From: Anas platyrhynchos
Taxonomy: Eukaryota > Chordata > Aves > Anseriformes > Anatidae
Assembly: GCF_047663525.1 (NCBI RefSeq)
Contig: NC_092616.1
Location: forward strand, 2,455,501-2,519,500
DNA: 64,000 nucleotides
Reading direction: 5' to 3'
Shown: positions 22,263 through 33,135 of the stretch, piece by piece
How positions within the stretch are numbered: position 1 is the first letter of the stretch
How the letters are laid out: every line of letters begins with the position of its first letter
Made by a program: the position numbers and the translations under genes
Notes under the pieces: model-generated
Databases searched by the model: none
What the model saw: only the letters and a program-made list of their open reading frames with translations
What the model was told of the DNA's origin: nothing

Positions 22263-23231
22263 GCTCCCAGAAACATAGAAGGGGGACTTTTGAAATTTCT
22301 CTGCCACCCCTGCACAGTTGCTGTCTTCCACAATACAGCCTGTGGTCTCTTCTGCTCCTCCAGCATGGACCACCAGAGATATTGGCATGGGAACTTATTC
22401 ATGATCCTCCTTTGGAGTCAGTGATGTAGAGAATAAGTCAGGTGCAGCTCAGAATGATTCACATTCTTGTCATTCAGATACATAAATTGAGGAAAAGCCT
22501 CCATGTCCCGTCATGACATGTAGGGCTGTGTGTGGGGCTGAGAATGAGCTCACTCTGTCTTCAGGTCACATTGTTTTTAGTGCATTCAAAACTTTTCCTG
22601 CAAGAGTTCTGCTGGGCTGCAGGCTGCCCCCCTCCAGGGCACAGCTCTGCCATAGCAGCTCAGTGCTTTCCATGGAGAAGACACCTGATGGCTAAGGGCA
22701 TGGAAATGCTGCTGGAAATCTCTGTGTTAGCTGCAGTGATCCCTCTGTATCCCTTGCTACACGTGGAGAACTGAGACCACACTCAAGGCCACAGGAGATT
22801 GGAGATTTGCACTTGGAAACTGGATTCCTTTACTCTGAGCAGTGTGCAGGCTCTTCTCTAAGGGAACACCTGAGTATGATGGTATCTTTGAGTTCAAAGC
22901 GGTGCCAGTTCAGGGCAGCTGTGACCAGGACTTTGGGACAGGATAGCTGCCCTTACTCTGCTCTAAGGGACAGAGCCCTTGCCTCTCAGGCAAGATTTCA
23001 CTTGAGTACAGCAGTAATGCCAAGGACTTCCAGAGTCCCTTGCTCCCAGTGGCACCCTCTGGTAGCATAAACCAGAGCTCTACCAAGGAATGTGCAGCAG
23101 AGGTTTTCCTAAAAGGGAAGCAGCAGTTCTGAGGTTTAACAAGAAACAGAGTAGGTTTTGCTCACAGGGCTGAGCCTAACATTTTGCTGTATTTCCCTCC
23201 TCAGACAGGTCCTCATGCCCAGAGGAATCAA

Positions 23232-24191
23232 ATGTCCAACAGCAGCTCCATAACTGAATTCCTCCTACTGCCATTCGCAGACACAAGGGAGCTGCAGCTC
23301 CTGCACTTCGCGCTCTTCCTGGGCATCTACCTGGCTGCCCTCCTGGGCAACGGCCTCATCTTCACTGCCGTAGCCTGTGACCACCGCCTCCACACCCCCA
23401 TGTACTTCTTCCTCCTCAACCTCGCCCTCCTCGACCTGGGCTGCATCTCCACCACTGTCCCCAAAGCCATGGCCAATTCGCTCTGGGACACCAGGGCCAT
23501 TTCCTATGCAGGATGTGCTGCACAGGTCTTTCTGTTTGTCTTTTTGATGTCAGCAGAGTATTCTCTTCTCACCATCATGGCCTACGACCGCTACGTTGCC
23601 ATCTGCAAACCCCTGCACTATGGGACCCTCCTGGACAACAGAGCTTGTGCCCAGATAGCAGCAGCTGCCTGGGGTTCTGCTTTTCTCAATGCTGTGCTGC
23701 ACATTACCAATACATTTTCACTGTCCCTCTGCCAAGGCAATGCTGTGGACCAGTTCTTCTGTGAAATCCCTCAAATCCTCAAGCTCTCCTGTTCACAGTC
23801 CTTCCTCAGTGAAGTTTGGGTTCTTATGGGTAATCTTTTCATCGACTTTGGGTGTTTTGTATTCATTGTGCTCTCCTATGTTCAGATCATCAGGGTCGTG
23901 CTGAGGATGCCCTCTGAGCAGGGACGGCACAAAGCCTTCTCCATGTGCCTCCCTCACCTGGCTGTGGTCTCCCTGTTTCTCAGCACTGCCATGTTTACCT
24001 ACCTGAAGCCCCTCTCCATCTCCTCTCCATCTCTGGACCTGGTGGTGGCAGTTCTGTACTCAGTGGTGCCCCCAACAGTGAACCCCTTTATCTACAGCAT
24101 GAGAAACCAGGAGCTGAAAGTTGCACTGAACAAAGTGATTTCATTGAGAGTTTTCATTGCTCGTAAACTTCTCATCTCTCTCCACAAATGA
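23232..24191 (+). CDS. Olfactory receptor, OR14-like (avian gamma-c), intact, 319 aa
   Basis: Full seven-transmembrane receptor. NSS glycosylation site at 3-5, GN at 39-40, LHTPMYFFLLNLALLDLG at 53-70, cysteine 95 before TM3 and cysteines 167, 177 and 187 in the second outer loop, MAYDRYVAICKPLHYG at 116-131, SY at 215-216, KAFSMCLPHL at 234-243 (M replaces the usual T), NPFIYSMRN at 284-292. The C-terminus is SLHK. The ATG at 23232 was chosen over an in-frame TTG at 23184, because the acceptor TCCTCAG ending at 23204 makes the upstream part intron or leader. The best preserved family member in the window by motif. Confidence 0.96.
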   Translation: MSNSSSITEFLLLPFADTRELQLLHFALFLGIYLAALLGNGLIFTAVACDHRLHTPMYFFLLNLALLDLGCISTTVPKAMANSLWDTRAISYAGCAAQVFLFVFLMSAEYSLLTIMAYDRYVAICKPLHYGTLLDNRACAQIAAAAWGSAFLNAVLHITNTFSLSLCQGNAVDQFFCEIPQILKLSCSQSFLSEVWVLMGNLFIDFGCFVFIVLSYVQIIRVVLRMPSEQGRHKAFSMCLPHLAVVSLFLSTAMFTYLKPLSISSPSLDLVVAVLYSVVPPTVNPFIYSMRNQELKVALNKVISLRVFIARKLLISLHK

Positions 24192-24220
24192 CTCACAGTA
24201 TATTCATGAGAGTCCTGTTC

Positions 24221-24221
<1 letters not shown>

Positions 24222-24268
<47 letters not shown>

Positions 24269-24286
24269 TGTTGTTGTTGTTGTTAA
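24222..24286. repeat. ATT and GTT trinucleotide microsatellites
   Basis: A run of about 15 ATT units joined to GTT units, 30 bases past the OR3 stop; no AATAAA is visible between the stop and the repeat. Confidence 0.9.
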
Positions 24287-24534
24287 GTACCTTTGTGATG
24301 TTCTGACACACATTTGATTTTGTCTCATTTCATCTGAAACATCAACCTGCTCTCCTTCTCTGTAGCCTTGATAAAATACGTGTGCCACTGGGTCTGAGCT
24401 GACTCCCTCATAGTATCTTTTTGGTATGTTGGCTTCTACAGGCAAATGAGATGTCTGCAGTCTCCATGGAGGAAATGTTGAACCAGCAGGCACAGGGAAG
24501 GTGGGTCTGGAAAAGGATTCAAGTCATCCTCAGG

Positions 24535-24612
24535 CACAAGTGATTGGCACAAAGCTGCACCAGAGGCGGTTCAGACTGGACATTAGGAAACATTTCCTCA
24601 CCATGAGAGTGT
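24535..24612 (+). mobile_element. CR1 fragment, cut by LTR
   Basis: Reads KLHQRRFRLDIRKHFLTMRV, the C-terminal end of CR1 ORF2, and is interrupted by the LTR at 24619. Confidence 0.75.
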
Positions 24613-24618
24613 CAGACA

Positions 24619-25683
24619 TGTGGTGGTTTTACTCGGGTGGGCAGTCAAGCTCCACCACGGCCACACTCTCATTCCCCCTCCTCAAGTGGAAAAGGGGAGC
24701 AAATACAATGAAAAAGGCTCAAGGGTTGAGATAAGGACAGGGGGATCACTCAACAATTACCGTGATGGGCAAAACAGACTCAGAGTAGGGAGATAGTAAG
24801 TTTTATTGCCTATTACTAACAAGCTAGAGAAGTGAGAAACACAGGAAAGAAACCAAAAATGCCTCCCCACCATCCACTCTCTTCCATCTCCTCCCCGAGT
24901 GGTGCAGGGGAATGAGGGAATGGGGGTTGTGGTCAGACAATAGCACTTTGCCTCTGCCACTGCTTCTTGATCACTCCCATCCCCTGTGCTGTGGGGTCTC
25001 TCCCATGGGATGCAGTTGTTGGTGAACCAATCTGGCGTGGGCTTCCCACAGGCAGCAGTTCTTCAAGAACTGCTCCAGATATGGGTCCATACCACAGGGT
25101 CCATCCCTCAGCACACTGCTCCAACCTGGGTCCCCCATGGGCAGCAGCTCCTGCCAGGTCACCTGCTCCTGCATGGGCTCCTCTCCATGGGCTACAGGTC
25201 CGGCCCGGAATCTGCTCCAGCAGGGGTCCTCCACATGCCACAGCCTCCGTCAGTTCGAGTCCACCTGCTCCACCGTGGTCTCCTCCACACGCTGCAGTGT
25301 GGAACCCTGCTCTCCCATGGTACTCCATGGGCTGCAGGGGGACAGTGCCTCACCATGGTCCTCACCACAGGCCACAGAGGACTTCTGGTCCAGCGCCTGG
25401 AGCACCTCTCCCCCTTCTTCTTCACTGACCTTGGTGCCTGCAAGGCTGTTTCTCGCTCCTCTCTCTCTGCCAGCTGCTGTGTGGCAGCATGGTTTTGTTC
25501 CTGTTGTTGTTTGTTTTTGTTTGTTTGTTTTCAACTTCTTAAATATGCTCTCACAGAGACACAAACATCGCTTATTGGCTCGGCTCTGGTCAGCAGCACG
25601 GCCCTAACCTAACATGGGGCAGCTTCTAGAGTCTTCTCACAGAAGCCATGCCTATGGCTCCCTGCTACCAAAACCTTGCCACA
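24619..25683 (-). mobile_element. ERV LTR, about 1065 bases, near complete
   Basis: Termini TGTGGTGGTTTTACTCGG and CCTTGCCACA are inverted ends. The internal text matches parts of the LTRs at 6939 and 59795. The minus strand is the sense strand by analogy with 27.4 kb. No internal viral genes are attached. Confidence 0.7.
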
Positions 25684-26486
25684 TAAACCCATTAGAGGGG
25701 TTCCTCTCATCCTCGAGGAAATACAACTGCCTGGATTTGTAAAGATACCTGGAAACCTCTAGAGTCCTTGGAAAGGTTCCCTAGTCTTTCTGAGCATCAG
25801 ACACAGATGTTGAACCCAGAGTGAGAGCTTAGCAGCTGTGATCCCAATCCAGCTGGGTCTACTTCCCACCGTGTGCAGCACAGCCAGTGTGCAGTCACCT
25901 CTTGGGCACCACAGCCTGCTTGGTCTGCTCATGGCACCACCAGCTCAGGGCCACATGGGCAGCATGGGGAGACAGCCAGGAAGAGCTGGAGAGGCAAGAG
26001 GAGGGATGAGGAGAGGTCAGATGGAAGCTGACCTTGTCTAGAAGTTGCCTCAAATACTCGTGTTCATCTCATCCAAGACAAGAACTGGACTGTGGGTACC
26101 CTAACTTGTATTCCTCATGCAGAACCACATGTCCATGGCTTCCTGGTGTACCACCCGGCCTGAGCAGTGACTGAAGAAGGACTGGCGCCCTAACCTGACA
26201 ATCTCTTAATGCCCTTGCCCTGTGTGAAGAGAGTCTTGGAAAGCAAGGCTGGGATCCCGTGCCAGGGTTTGCATTGATGGAAGCATGAGCCAGCAGCCAT
26301 GTGAGCTTCCTGCTCTCCTGCTGTACTTGTATGCAGCACATGTCCTTGAGACAGTCAGACAGCCTCTGCTAACCCATGTACTGGCCCTTATCCTAGAGAT
26401 CACCCCCAGACAAGGTTCTTCAGCTCAGGTCCTCCTGGAAGACTGAAGGGAAGCTGAGGCCACAGGAAGTCCCAGAAGAGAATCTC
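25684..26486. other. Intergenic, nothing recognised
   Basis: No exon or repeat family recognised. Open frames are short and without motifs. Confidence 0.4.
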
Positions 26487-27012
26487 AGAATCATAGAATG
26501 TCTTGGGTTTTAAGGGACTTTATATAACACCTAGTTCCAACCCTCCTGCCATGGGCAGGGATGCCACCCACTAGAACAGGTTGCTCAGGGCCTCATGCAA
26601 CCTGGTCTTGAACACCTCCAGGGATGGGGCATCCACAGCTTCTCTGGGCAACCTGTTCCAGTGCCTCATTGTGAAGAATTTCCTCCTAATCTCTACTTTA
26701 AATCTCCCACTTTTAGTCTAATATCATCCCCCTTTGTCCTCTCATTGGTTGCATGAGGAGAAGGTCACTCTCCATCTTTTTTATAAGCCCCCTTTAAAAA
26801 TTGAAAAGATGCAATGAGGTCACCCCTGAGCCTTCCCTTCTTCAGGCTCAACATTCCCAGCTCTCTCAGCGTTACTTCATAGGAGAGGTTCTCCAGCCTT
26901 TTGACCAACTTTGTGGCTCTCCTCTGGACCCATTCTAACAGATCAATATTCTTCTTGTACTGGGGACCCCAGACATGGATACAGTACTCTAAATGGGGCC
27001 TCATAAGAGCAG
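26487..27012 (-). mobile_element. CR1 LINE, 5'-truncated
   Basis: Low end AATCATAGAATGTCTTGGG, then the CR1 3' UTR and the ORF2 tail: [19 protein letters not shown] and [19 protein letters not shown] on the minus strand. Confidence 0.9.
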
Positions 27013-27380
27013 AATAGTTTCTCATAGGTGGTTCCTGTAGTGTGGTGGTGACAGCAATGCTGAGTACAACTAGCAGATAAGTCTCACATCCAATAATTTT
27101 ATCATGCCATAAGCCAGTGTTACACATTACAGCAAAATAATAACCTTAAACCAGCCCCTGAAAGTGATAAACAACACTGCAAGGAACACACAGTTGGTAA
27201 TGTGCTATTGAACATAATTCAGAGACCAAACACAACTACAATCCTGAGATCCACAAAAAATCAACATCGTTTCAACAAATAATAAGCTCATAACAATTTC
27301 ATTTTACATGTAACATGCTCTGGGCAGATCTGTCATTATCTCTACCCTTTGGGCCCTACCTTATGTGCCAAAGGGAGTGT
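27013..27380 (-). mobile_element. ERVL leader with decayed primer-binding site
   Basis: On the minus strand the LTR end (GGTTAAACCACA) is followed by a decayed primer-binding region (TTTGGCACATAAGGTAGGGC) and leader. The leader matches 52745-53095. It is cut off by the CR1 at 27012. Confidence 0.55.
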
Positions 27381-27960
27381 TGTGGTTTAACCTGGCAGGC
27401 AGCTCAGCACTGCATAGCCGTTTGCTGCACACCCTACCAGTGGGATGGGGGAGAGAATTGAAGGGAAAAAAAAGATAAAATCTCATGGGTTGAGATAAAG
27501 ACTGTTTAATAGGAGAGCAAATAAAGGGAAATAATAATAATAAAGATGTTGTTGTTGTTGATGATGATGATAATAGAATGCACAAAGCATGTGATGCACA
27601 GTGTAATTGCTCACCACCTGCTGACCAATGTCCAGCCCACTCCAGGCCACGGCAGCTGCTGGTCGGAGCCGAGCCAATGGGCGATGCTGGTTGTGCCTCT
27701 GTGAGAGCAGATTTAAATAGTGAAAAACCTGCTGGGAAACAGCAGCTGGGAGAGAGAGGAGTGAGAACCAGTCCTGCAGACACCAAGGTCAGGAGGTGCT
27801 CCAGACACCAGAAGTTCCCCTGCAGCCCATGGGTCCCACAATGGAGCAGATCTCCACACTGCAGCCCATGGAGAAGCCTCCAGTGGAGCAGGTAGATTTG
27901 GCCTGCAGAAAGCTGCGGCCCATGGAGCGCTACTGCTGAAGAAAACTCCAAATCCTAGGA
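27381..27960 (-). mobile_element. ERVL-type LTR
   Basis: On the plus strand it begins TGTGGTTTAACCTGGCAGGC and continues with GGGATGGGGGAGAGAATTGA, a simple-repeat stretch (AAT, TTG, ATG units at 27530-27575) and the CAATTGCTCACCACCTGC text common in bird ERVL LTRs. The adjoining leader at lower coordinates makes this the 5' LTR of a minus-strand element. Confidence 0.7.
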
Positions 27961-27964
27961 TGTC

Positions 27965-28598
27965 AAACAAACACACAAAAAAATGTTTACTTCCTCTTTT
28001 CCTCTGGGGAGGGGTTGTGATGGAGTAGTGTGGAAGAGATCACCTGTGTAGCACGGTAAATCCACCACAGTAGGGGTATGGGAAAGGTTCAGAACTAGGG
28101 CTGTGGCATTCAAGAGATGGCATCTCAGCACCCAGGACATGCTCTGCCAGCTTGGCCACACAAATGGGAATGAAGAGAGATTCCCCTGAATGAGAGCAGT
28201 AGAAGAGGAAGGCTTGATTTCCAACACAGGCATTTCTGGTGCACTCCTGAGAAGCCAGTGGGAGCTGCAGGCCACACCAGGCCCTGGGACACTGGCCATC
28301 TTTCCACACAGAGTCAGATCCCAAAGAGGCAGCAGCTCCCAGGGAAACCTGGCCCTGCATTGTCCCCCATAGCAAGGAGACATGCCTAGAGATGCCCTAG
28401 GGATAAGGGCATCCCTACCATCTGGACCCAGGAGTCCTGCCTGCCACATTGTCCCCTGAGCTCAGAGGGACACTCAGGCAGGGCTCTCACAGCAGCCAAC
28501 AGCCTTGTCCAGCCTCCCCCCAAAGCCCAGGACTTGCAGCTTTGGACAGCTGACAGCTCCTGGGCCACCCCTTCGGAAGGGGCTCCTGACACCCTCAC
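27965..28598 (-). pseudogene. CCDC81-like first intron, orphan, with LTR end
   Basis: From about 28062 the sequence matches intron 1 near 54030-54540 and, inverted, 6622-6937. A TGTGGTGGATTTACC-type LTR terminus (minus-strand view) sits at about 28061, the same place as in the other two copies. Exons 2-4 are absent. Confidence 0.6.
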
Positions 28599-28681
28599 CT
28601 TTGGAGGAGAGCTGCAGGAGCACTGGAAACAGGGAAGTCAGGTCAGAGGAGATGGTCACCCATTCATCCAGCACCCTCCAT
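28599..28681 (-). pseudogene. Orphan CCDC81-like exon 1, copy B, frameshifted
   Basis: Corresponds to exon 1 at 1555-1633. The downstream part reads VTISSDLTSLFPVLLQLSSK, with the splice donor AAAG|GTGAGG kept at 28599. The ATG at 28681 is out of frame because of a net 4-base change and meets TGA after five codons. Confidence 0.7.
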
Positions 28682-28949
28682 CTCACTTGCTGCTGGTCCT
28701 CAGCTCAGGACAAGGGATGCCCGCCCTGGCTCCTTAACCACAGCTCCTCTGCAAGGTGCCCCTGCTCCTCCACCCGTCAGCGAGGGTCGCCCAGTGCAAG
28801 CTTGCTGCCTGCTGACCCCACTCCTGGCCACACAAGGACAGCGCTGGGGAGCACCCAAGCAGTGCCCAGCAGGGACCAGGCCTTGCAGGGAAGTGCCGGC
28901 ACTGCCACTGCTCGTGTGACGATATCCTGGTGATGCAGTGCACCCCCTG

Positions 28950-28957
28950 TGACATCA
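28950..28957. promoter_or_regulatory. CRE-like site of CCDC81 copy B
   Basis: TGACATCA. The second site of the pair is degraded to TTAGTTCA. Confidence 0.35.
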
Positions 28958-29821
28958 GCCCGTGTCATTTAAAGTCCTATTAGTTCAGCAGCAAGGAGAC
29001 AGGACAGCTCGCGAGAATTATGAGAGATTTACCTTCTTGTCCTGAGAAATTCTCACCTCCCTTCTGCCCAGTTCTTTTCCACAGGATCCTGACAAATCCA
29101 CCAGGAACATGCCCAAATGGTGACAAAGGCCATGGAATATAGGATGTGGAGCGAAGGCACCTGGGATGTAGCAGACCCTCAGTGTGCCTGAATTCCTCTT
29201 CACTGCATGTCGCTCACTTGCAGAAGTAGGATGTGTTATATGGAGGGAATTCCAGTGCATGCCAGGACCTTCCATCCCAGATACCACATGGGGCTCTGAG
29301 ATTTGAGAAGGCCTCAGCACCATCCCCTGGTCTGCCATGCAGGAGGCAGAGGTGGTACACGACGGAAAGGCAAACGTGTTTGCTGTTTATCATCCCTGCT
29401 TGTCTCTTCTGAAGAATCTAACCCCATCCAGCACAGCACCCCAGGCTGAGAGACCTGTCTCCACACACCTCAGCAGCTCTTCCATCAATGTCCCAGCCCT
29501 GTGACAGCAGGCGGGGATCCAGGTCCTCCTGCCTGTGCCCCAGGCTGAGGGCATTGGGGCACATCTGGGCTGCAGCACCTCAGCTGTGGCACAAGGGCCA
29601 AACTCAGACTTGTCCCAGACCTTGTGCCAAGAGCCTGGGCATGAAAATGCTCATCTGAATGGCTTCCTTCTGAAGGGATAGAGGACCTCAGCTCTCCCCC
29701 TCGCATCCATCTCTTGGTGTCCTGCCTGATGATGGGACATGGAGAGGTAATTCTCTACTTCTGCACACTTATTTCCAATAGGAGAAACGACACTGCTGGT
29801 GAGAAGTGTGTGTGCCCAGGG
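28958..29821. other. Intergenic between CCDC81 copy B and OR4 promoter
   Basis: Parts match 1940-2100, 2700-2960 and 55190-55350. No exon seen. Confidence 0.5.
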
Positions 29822-30440
29822 GAGGGAGGGAAGCCCAGGGATTCCTTCAGGCTGTTTGCCAGCAGGTTCCCCTGCAGCCCCAGGGCCATGTGCAGGGAGC
29901 CTGGTGGGGGGCAGAGCAAGGGAGGCCTTGGGCTGGGCCTCTGCTGCTGAGCTGGGCCGGGCTCCTGGGCCCAAGGGGAGCTCCTGGCAAGCGGGCAGCA
30001 CTGCACAGAGACAGCTCTGCCCAGGAGCAGCTCCTCTGCACAGCACAGCAGGGCTGGGGGCACTGCCTGCAGAGACACAGTGCTTAAAGGCAGGCAGAAG
30101 TGGCAGCATGCCCAGAGCTCACCGGGGGAGAAGACTTCCCAGCCCTGCACCCGGTAAGTGTCTGGCTGGAGGGCAATGCAGCCGCAGTTCGTGGAGGCAG
30201 GAGAAGCCGGGGGTGCAGGCAGGGGTGTCCAGGGCTGTGGTGCAGAGCAGGGTCCCTGCTGTGGCCCAGGGGCTGTGTGGCGGGGCAGGGCCTCTGCCGC
30301 CTGCCAGGCTCAGCACTCAGCCTGCCCGGGGAGCTGCCCAGGGCGCTGCGGGGAGAAGCTGCGGGTGGAAGGAGCCCCCCCGGCAGGGCAGGGTCCTGCT
30401 GCTGGTGGGAGGCTGCTGCCTGGGGCAGCCTGCTCCACAG
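29822..30440 (+). promoter_or_regulatory. OR promoter and exon 1 module, copy 3 (for OR4)
   Basis: CCCAAGGG at 29970-29977, TTAAAG at 30084-30089, exon end 30153 with GTAAGT. Fully kept although the OR downstream has no start codon, which suggests that loss of the gene is recent or that the block is kept uniform by gene conversion. Confidence 0.65.
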
Positions 30441-30905
30441 CACAAGCAGGATGTATCCAAGAGGATATTGCAAGAAGAAGGATCAGAGAGAGGTTTTTGG
30501 CTTCACTCTCAGATTTCCTGAGCCTTTTGAGCTTTCAGTTTTCTTTTCTTTGGCTCAGTGATAAGAGCAATAGATCTGATATTTCCAAGGAGATTCTGAG
30601 AGTCCTAAGACAAGGAGAGACTTGCAGTCCTAAGCCAACACGAGGAGGGTTACATGGACCCCCAGCAAGTCCGGTTCCTGTGGTAGACTGCTGCCTGTGG
30701 CAGGCTGCTCACAGCTCCACAGCACCACCAGTGGTTTCCGAGGGGACTTTGCAAGAGGAGAGTCAGGGCAGGTGTTAGCTGCTTCAGGCTCAGCTTTCCT
30801 GCGTTACTGCTTTCCTCTTTTTTTCTTCTTTGGCTTAGTGGGAGTAGAAATAGACTCTGCTATTTCCAAGAGAAATCTGAGTCTCCTCAGCCTTCAAAAA
30901 TAGCA
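30425..30905 (+). repeat. Local tandem duplication in OR4 leader intron
   Basis: Two diverged halves (about 30425-30665 and 30690-30905) share CTGCTGCCTG, CTCCACAGCAC, TTTGGCTCAGTG or TTTGGCTTAGTG, and CTATTTCCAAG or GATATTTCCAAG. Other OR introns have one copy. Confidence 0.55.
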
Positions 30906-30984
30906 TTACATGGACTGCACAAGTCCCCTTCCTATCCAACTGCTCATAATAAGCTTCGCCACCACATGGGCAGTGCCAAAAGGG

Positions 30985-31110
30985 TCTGTGTGACCCAGAG
31001 CTAGTGAGCTGCCCCTGGGCAGAGCCCTGCTGCCAGGAGGTGTCTGCAGGGCAGAGCTGAGCACCCAGCGGATGGGATGGGGGCTGTGAGCTGCAGGCAG
31101 GAGGTGGGGG
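30985..31110 (+). promoter_or_regulatory. Conserved intronic block of OR4, truncated
   Basis: Only about the first 125 of 210 bases are kept, so two of the three AGCTGCAGGCAG units are lost. Confidence 0.4.
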
Positions 31111-31940
31111 GCACTTCCCTACCATCCGTGCCCTGCTGATGCCTTCCCTATAAAAACTCCTTGGCTTTTTTTCTCATCTAACAATAATGTCATGAGTTTC
31201 TTTGGACTCACTAGAGTTTTGGGGATGAGAATTCAGATACAGATCAAAAACTGATGATGATGTTCTCTCAGATACGTCCATGAATAAAAGGCATCCATGT
31301 TCCCTCCTAACTGTTGGGTCTTGGGGGAAATGCTGTGTGTGGAGAAGAAGCTGACTCTCCTTTCAGGACATCACATCTAAGGAAATTTAACTCTTTACAT
31401 GGGGCTTTTGCTGGGCTGCAGGCTGCCCTCCACAAGAGCACAGCTCTGCCTTAGCAGCTCTGTGTTATCTAGCAGCCCCATGGAGAAGACACGGCAGTCC
31501 TAAGGCCATACAAATGTCGCTGAATCATTGTATATGGGCAGCTGCTATGATCTCTCTGTGACGGGCATGAAGAACAGAGACCTGAGATCCTCCTCAGATA
31601 CGATGAGATGGGTGAGGGGTTAAGAGATCTGCACTTTGAACCTGGATTCCTCTGCTCTCAGCAGCATCCAGGTTCTTTTCAGGGAAACACCTGATTGTGA
31701 CCATCCTCCAGAGGTGCCCGCACAGGGCAGCTGGGAATAGGACTGACGGATACCCCAGCTGTTCTCACTCTGCCCTGAGGGACAGTCCCTTTGCCTTGCA
31801 GGACCCCAAGATTTTACTTGGTGAGCAGTACAAGCGCCAAGCATTTGTGCCTTAAATACACTCCTCAGGTGTAGGGCGGGGGCAAGTGTACAACTGCAAG
31901 TTACAACTGCAGAGCAGGGCTTTGTGCATAGTGCTTTGGT

Positions 31941-32861
31941 TTGTTACTTTACACTTGCCTCCTGGCATTTGCAGACACGCGGGAGCAGCAGCTCCTGCAC
32001 TTTGTGCTCTTCCTGGGCATCTACCTGGCTGCCCTCCTGGGCAACGGCCTCATCCTCACTGCTGTAGCCTGCGACCACCACCTCCACACCCCCATGTACT
32101 TCTTCCTCCTCAACCTCGCCCTCCTCGACCTGGGCTGCATCTCCACCACTCTGCCCAAAGCCATGGCCAATGCCCTCTGGGACACGAGCACCATTTCATA
32201 CTCAGGATGTGCTGCACAGGTCTTTTTCTTCTTCTTTTTACTGTCAACAGAGTATTATGTTCTCACTGTCATGTCCTATGACCGCTACGTTGCCATCTGC
32301 AAAACCCTGCACTACGGGACAATAATGGCCAGCAGAGCTTGTGCCCAGATGGCAGCAGCTGCCTGGGGCAGTGGGGTTCTTTATTCTCTGTTGCACACTG
32401 CCAATACATTTTCCCTGCCCCTCTGCCAAGGCAATGCTGTGGACCAGTTCTTCTGTGAAATCCCCTCCATCCTCAAGCTCTCCTGCTCAGACTCCTACCT
32501 CAGGGAAATCGGGCTTCTCACATTTAGTGGTTTTCTCTTTCTGGGGTGTTTTGTTTTCATTCTTTTTTCCTATGTGCAGATTTTCAGGGCTGTGCTGAGG
32601 ATCCCCTCTGAGCAGGGACAGCACAAAACCTTTTCCACATGCCTCCCTCACCTGGCTGTGGTCTTCCTGTTTCTTAGCACAGGCATGTTTGCCTACCTGA
32701 AGCCCCCCTCCATCTCCTTGACATCCCTGAACCTGGTGATGACTGTCCTGTACTCGGTGATGCCCCCAGCAGTGAACCCCCTCATCTACAGCATGAGGAA
32801 CCAGGAGCTAATGAATGCCATTAGGAAAGTGATGTCATGGAGATATTTAAGGATGTGCTGA
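31941..32861 (+). pseudogene. Olfactory receptor, OR14-like, start codon and N-terminus missing
   Basis: Coding similarity begins at about 31958 (LLAFADTREQQLLHFVLFLG). The ATG and the MSNSSSITEF segment are replaced by other sequence, with an in-frame TAG at 31929-31931 and no ATG before TM2. From there the frame is open to the stop, with MSYDRYVAICKTLHYG (P to T), SY, KTFSTCLPHL and NPLIYSMRN. The C-terminus MSWRYLRMC resembles the OR at 47329. Most likely a recent pseudogene. A spliced-in N-terminus is possible but unusual for ORs, whose coding region is normally one exon. Confidence 0.85.
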
Positions 32862-33110
32862 GGAAACTGACCGGACATTTCCTCAGCTATAAACTGCTTC
32901 TTTTCTTCTTCCTCAGATGAATTAGAGTTTATGTAATGATAGGGCAAGCTGTCTTAACTTCTGGATGGATTTGATTTGTTTTTTCATTTTCCCTTGTGAT
33001 ATTGTTTTCCACAAAGAAATGCTGTTCTTCATCCCCTTGTACCAACATATCTTTTGTAACCCTGAGGCTTTGCATAAACGAGGAGCCAGACTCTCCGTGT
33101 ATTTAAACAA

Positions 33111-33116
33111 AATAAA
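33111..33116 (+). terminator. Poly(A) signal AATAAA of OR4
   Basis: Lies in ATTTAAACAAAATAAATG, shared with the ORs at 47329 and 60608. Confidence 0.6.
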
Positions 33117-33135
33117 TGAAGCCACAACTTCTTTG

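Noticed and set aside
23184-23231. N-terminal extension of the OR at 23232 (and the same at 58542-58589)
   Set aside because: The extended frames start at TTG and cross a splice acceptor. The ATG before SNSS is the family start.
24222-24286. Trinucleotide run as a possible functional repeat after OR3
   Set aside because: Ordinary microsatellite in a 3' flank.
31960-31985. Possible acceptor (TTTGCAG) giving OR4 a spliced N-terminus
   Set aside because: This same text is coding in the other ORs, and a two-exon OR coding region would be exceptional.
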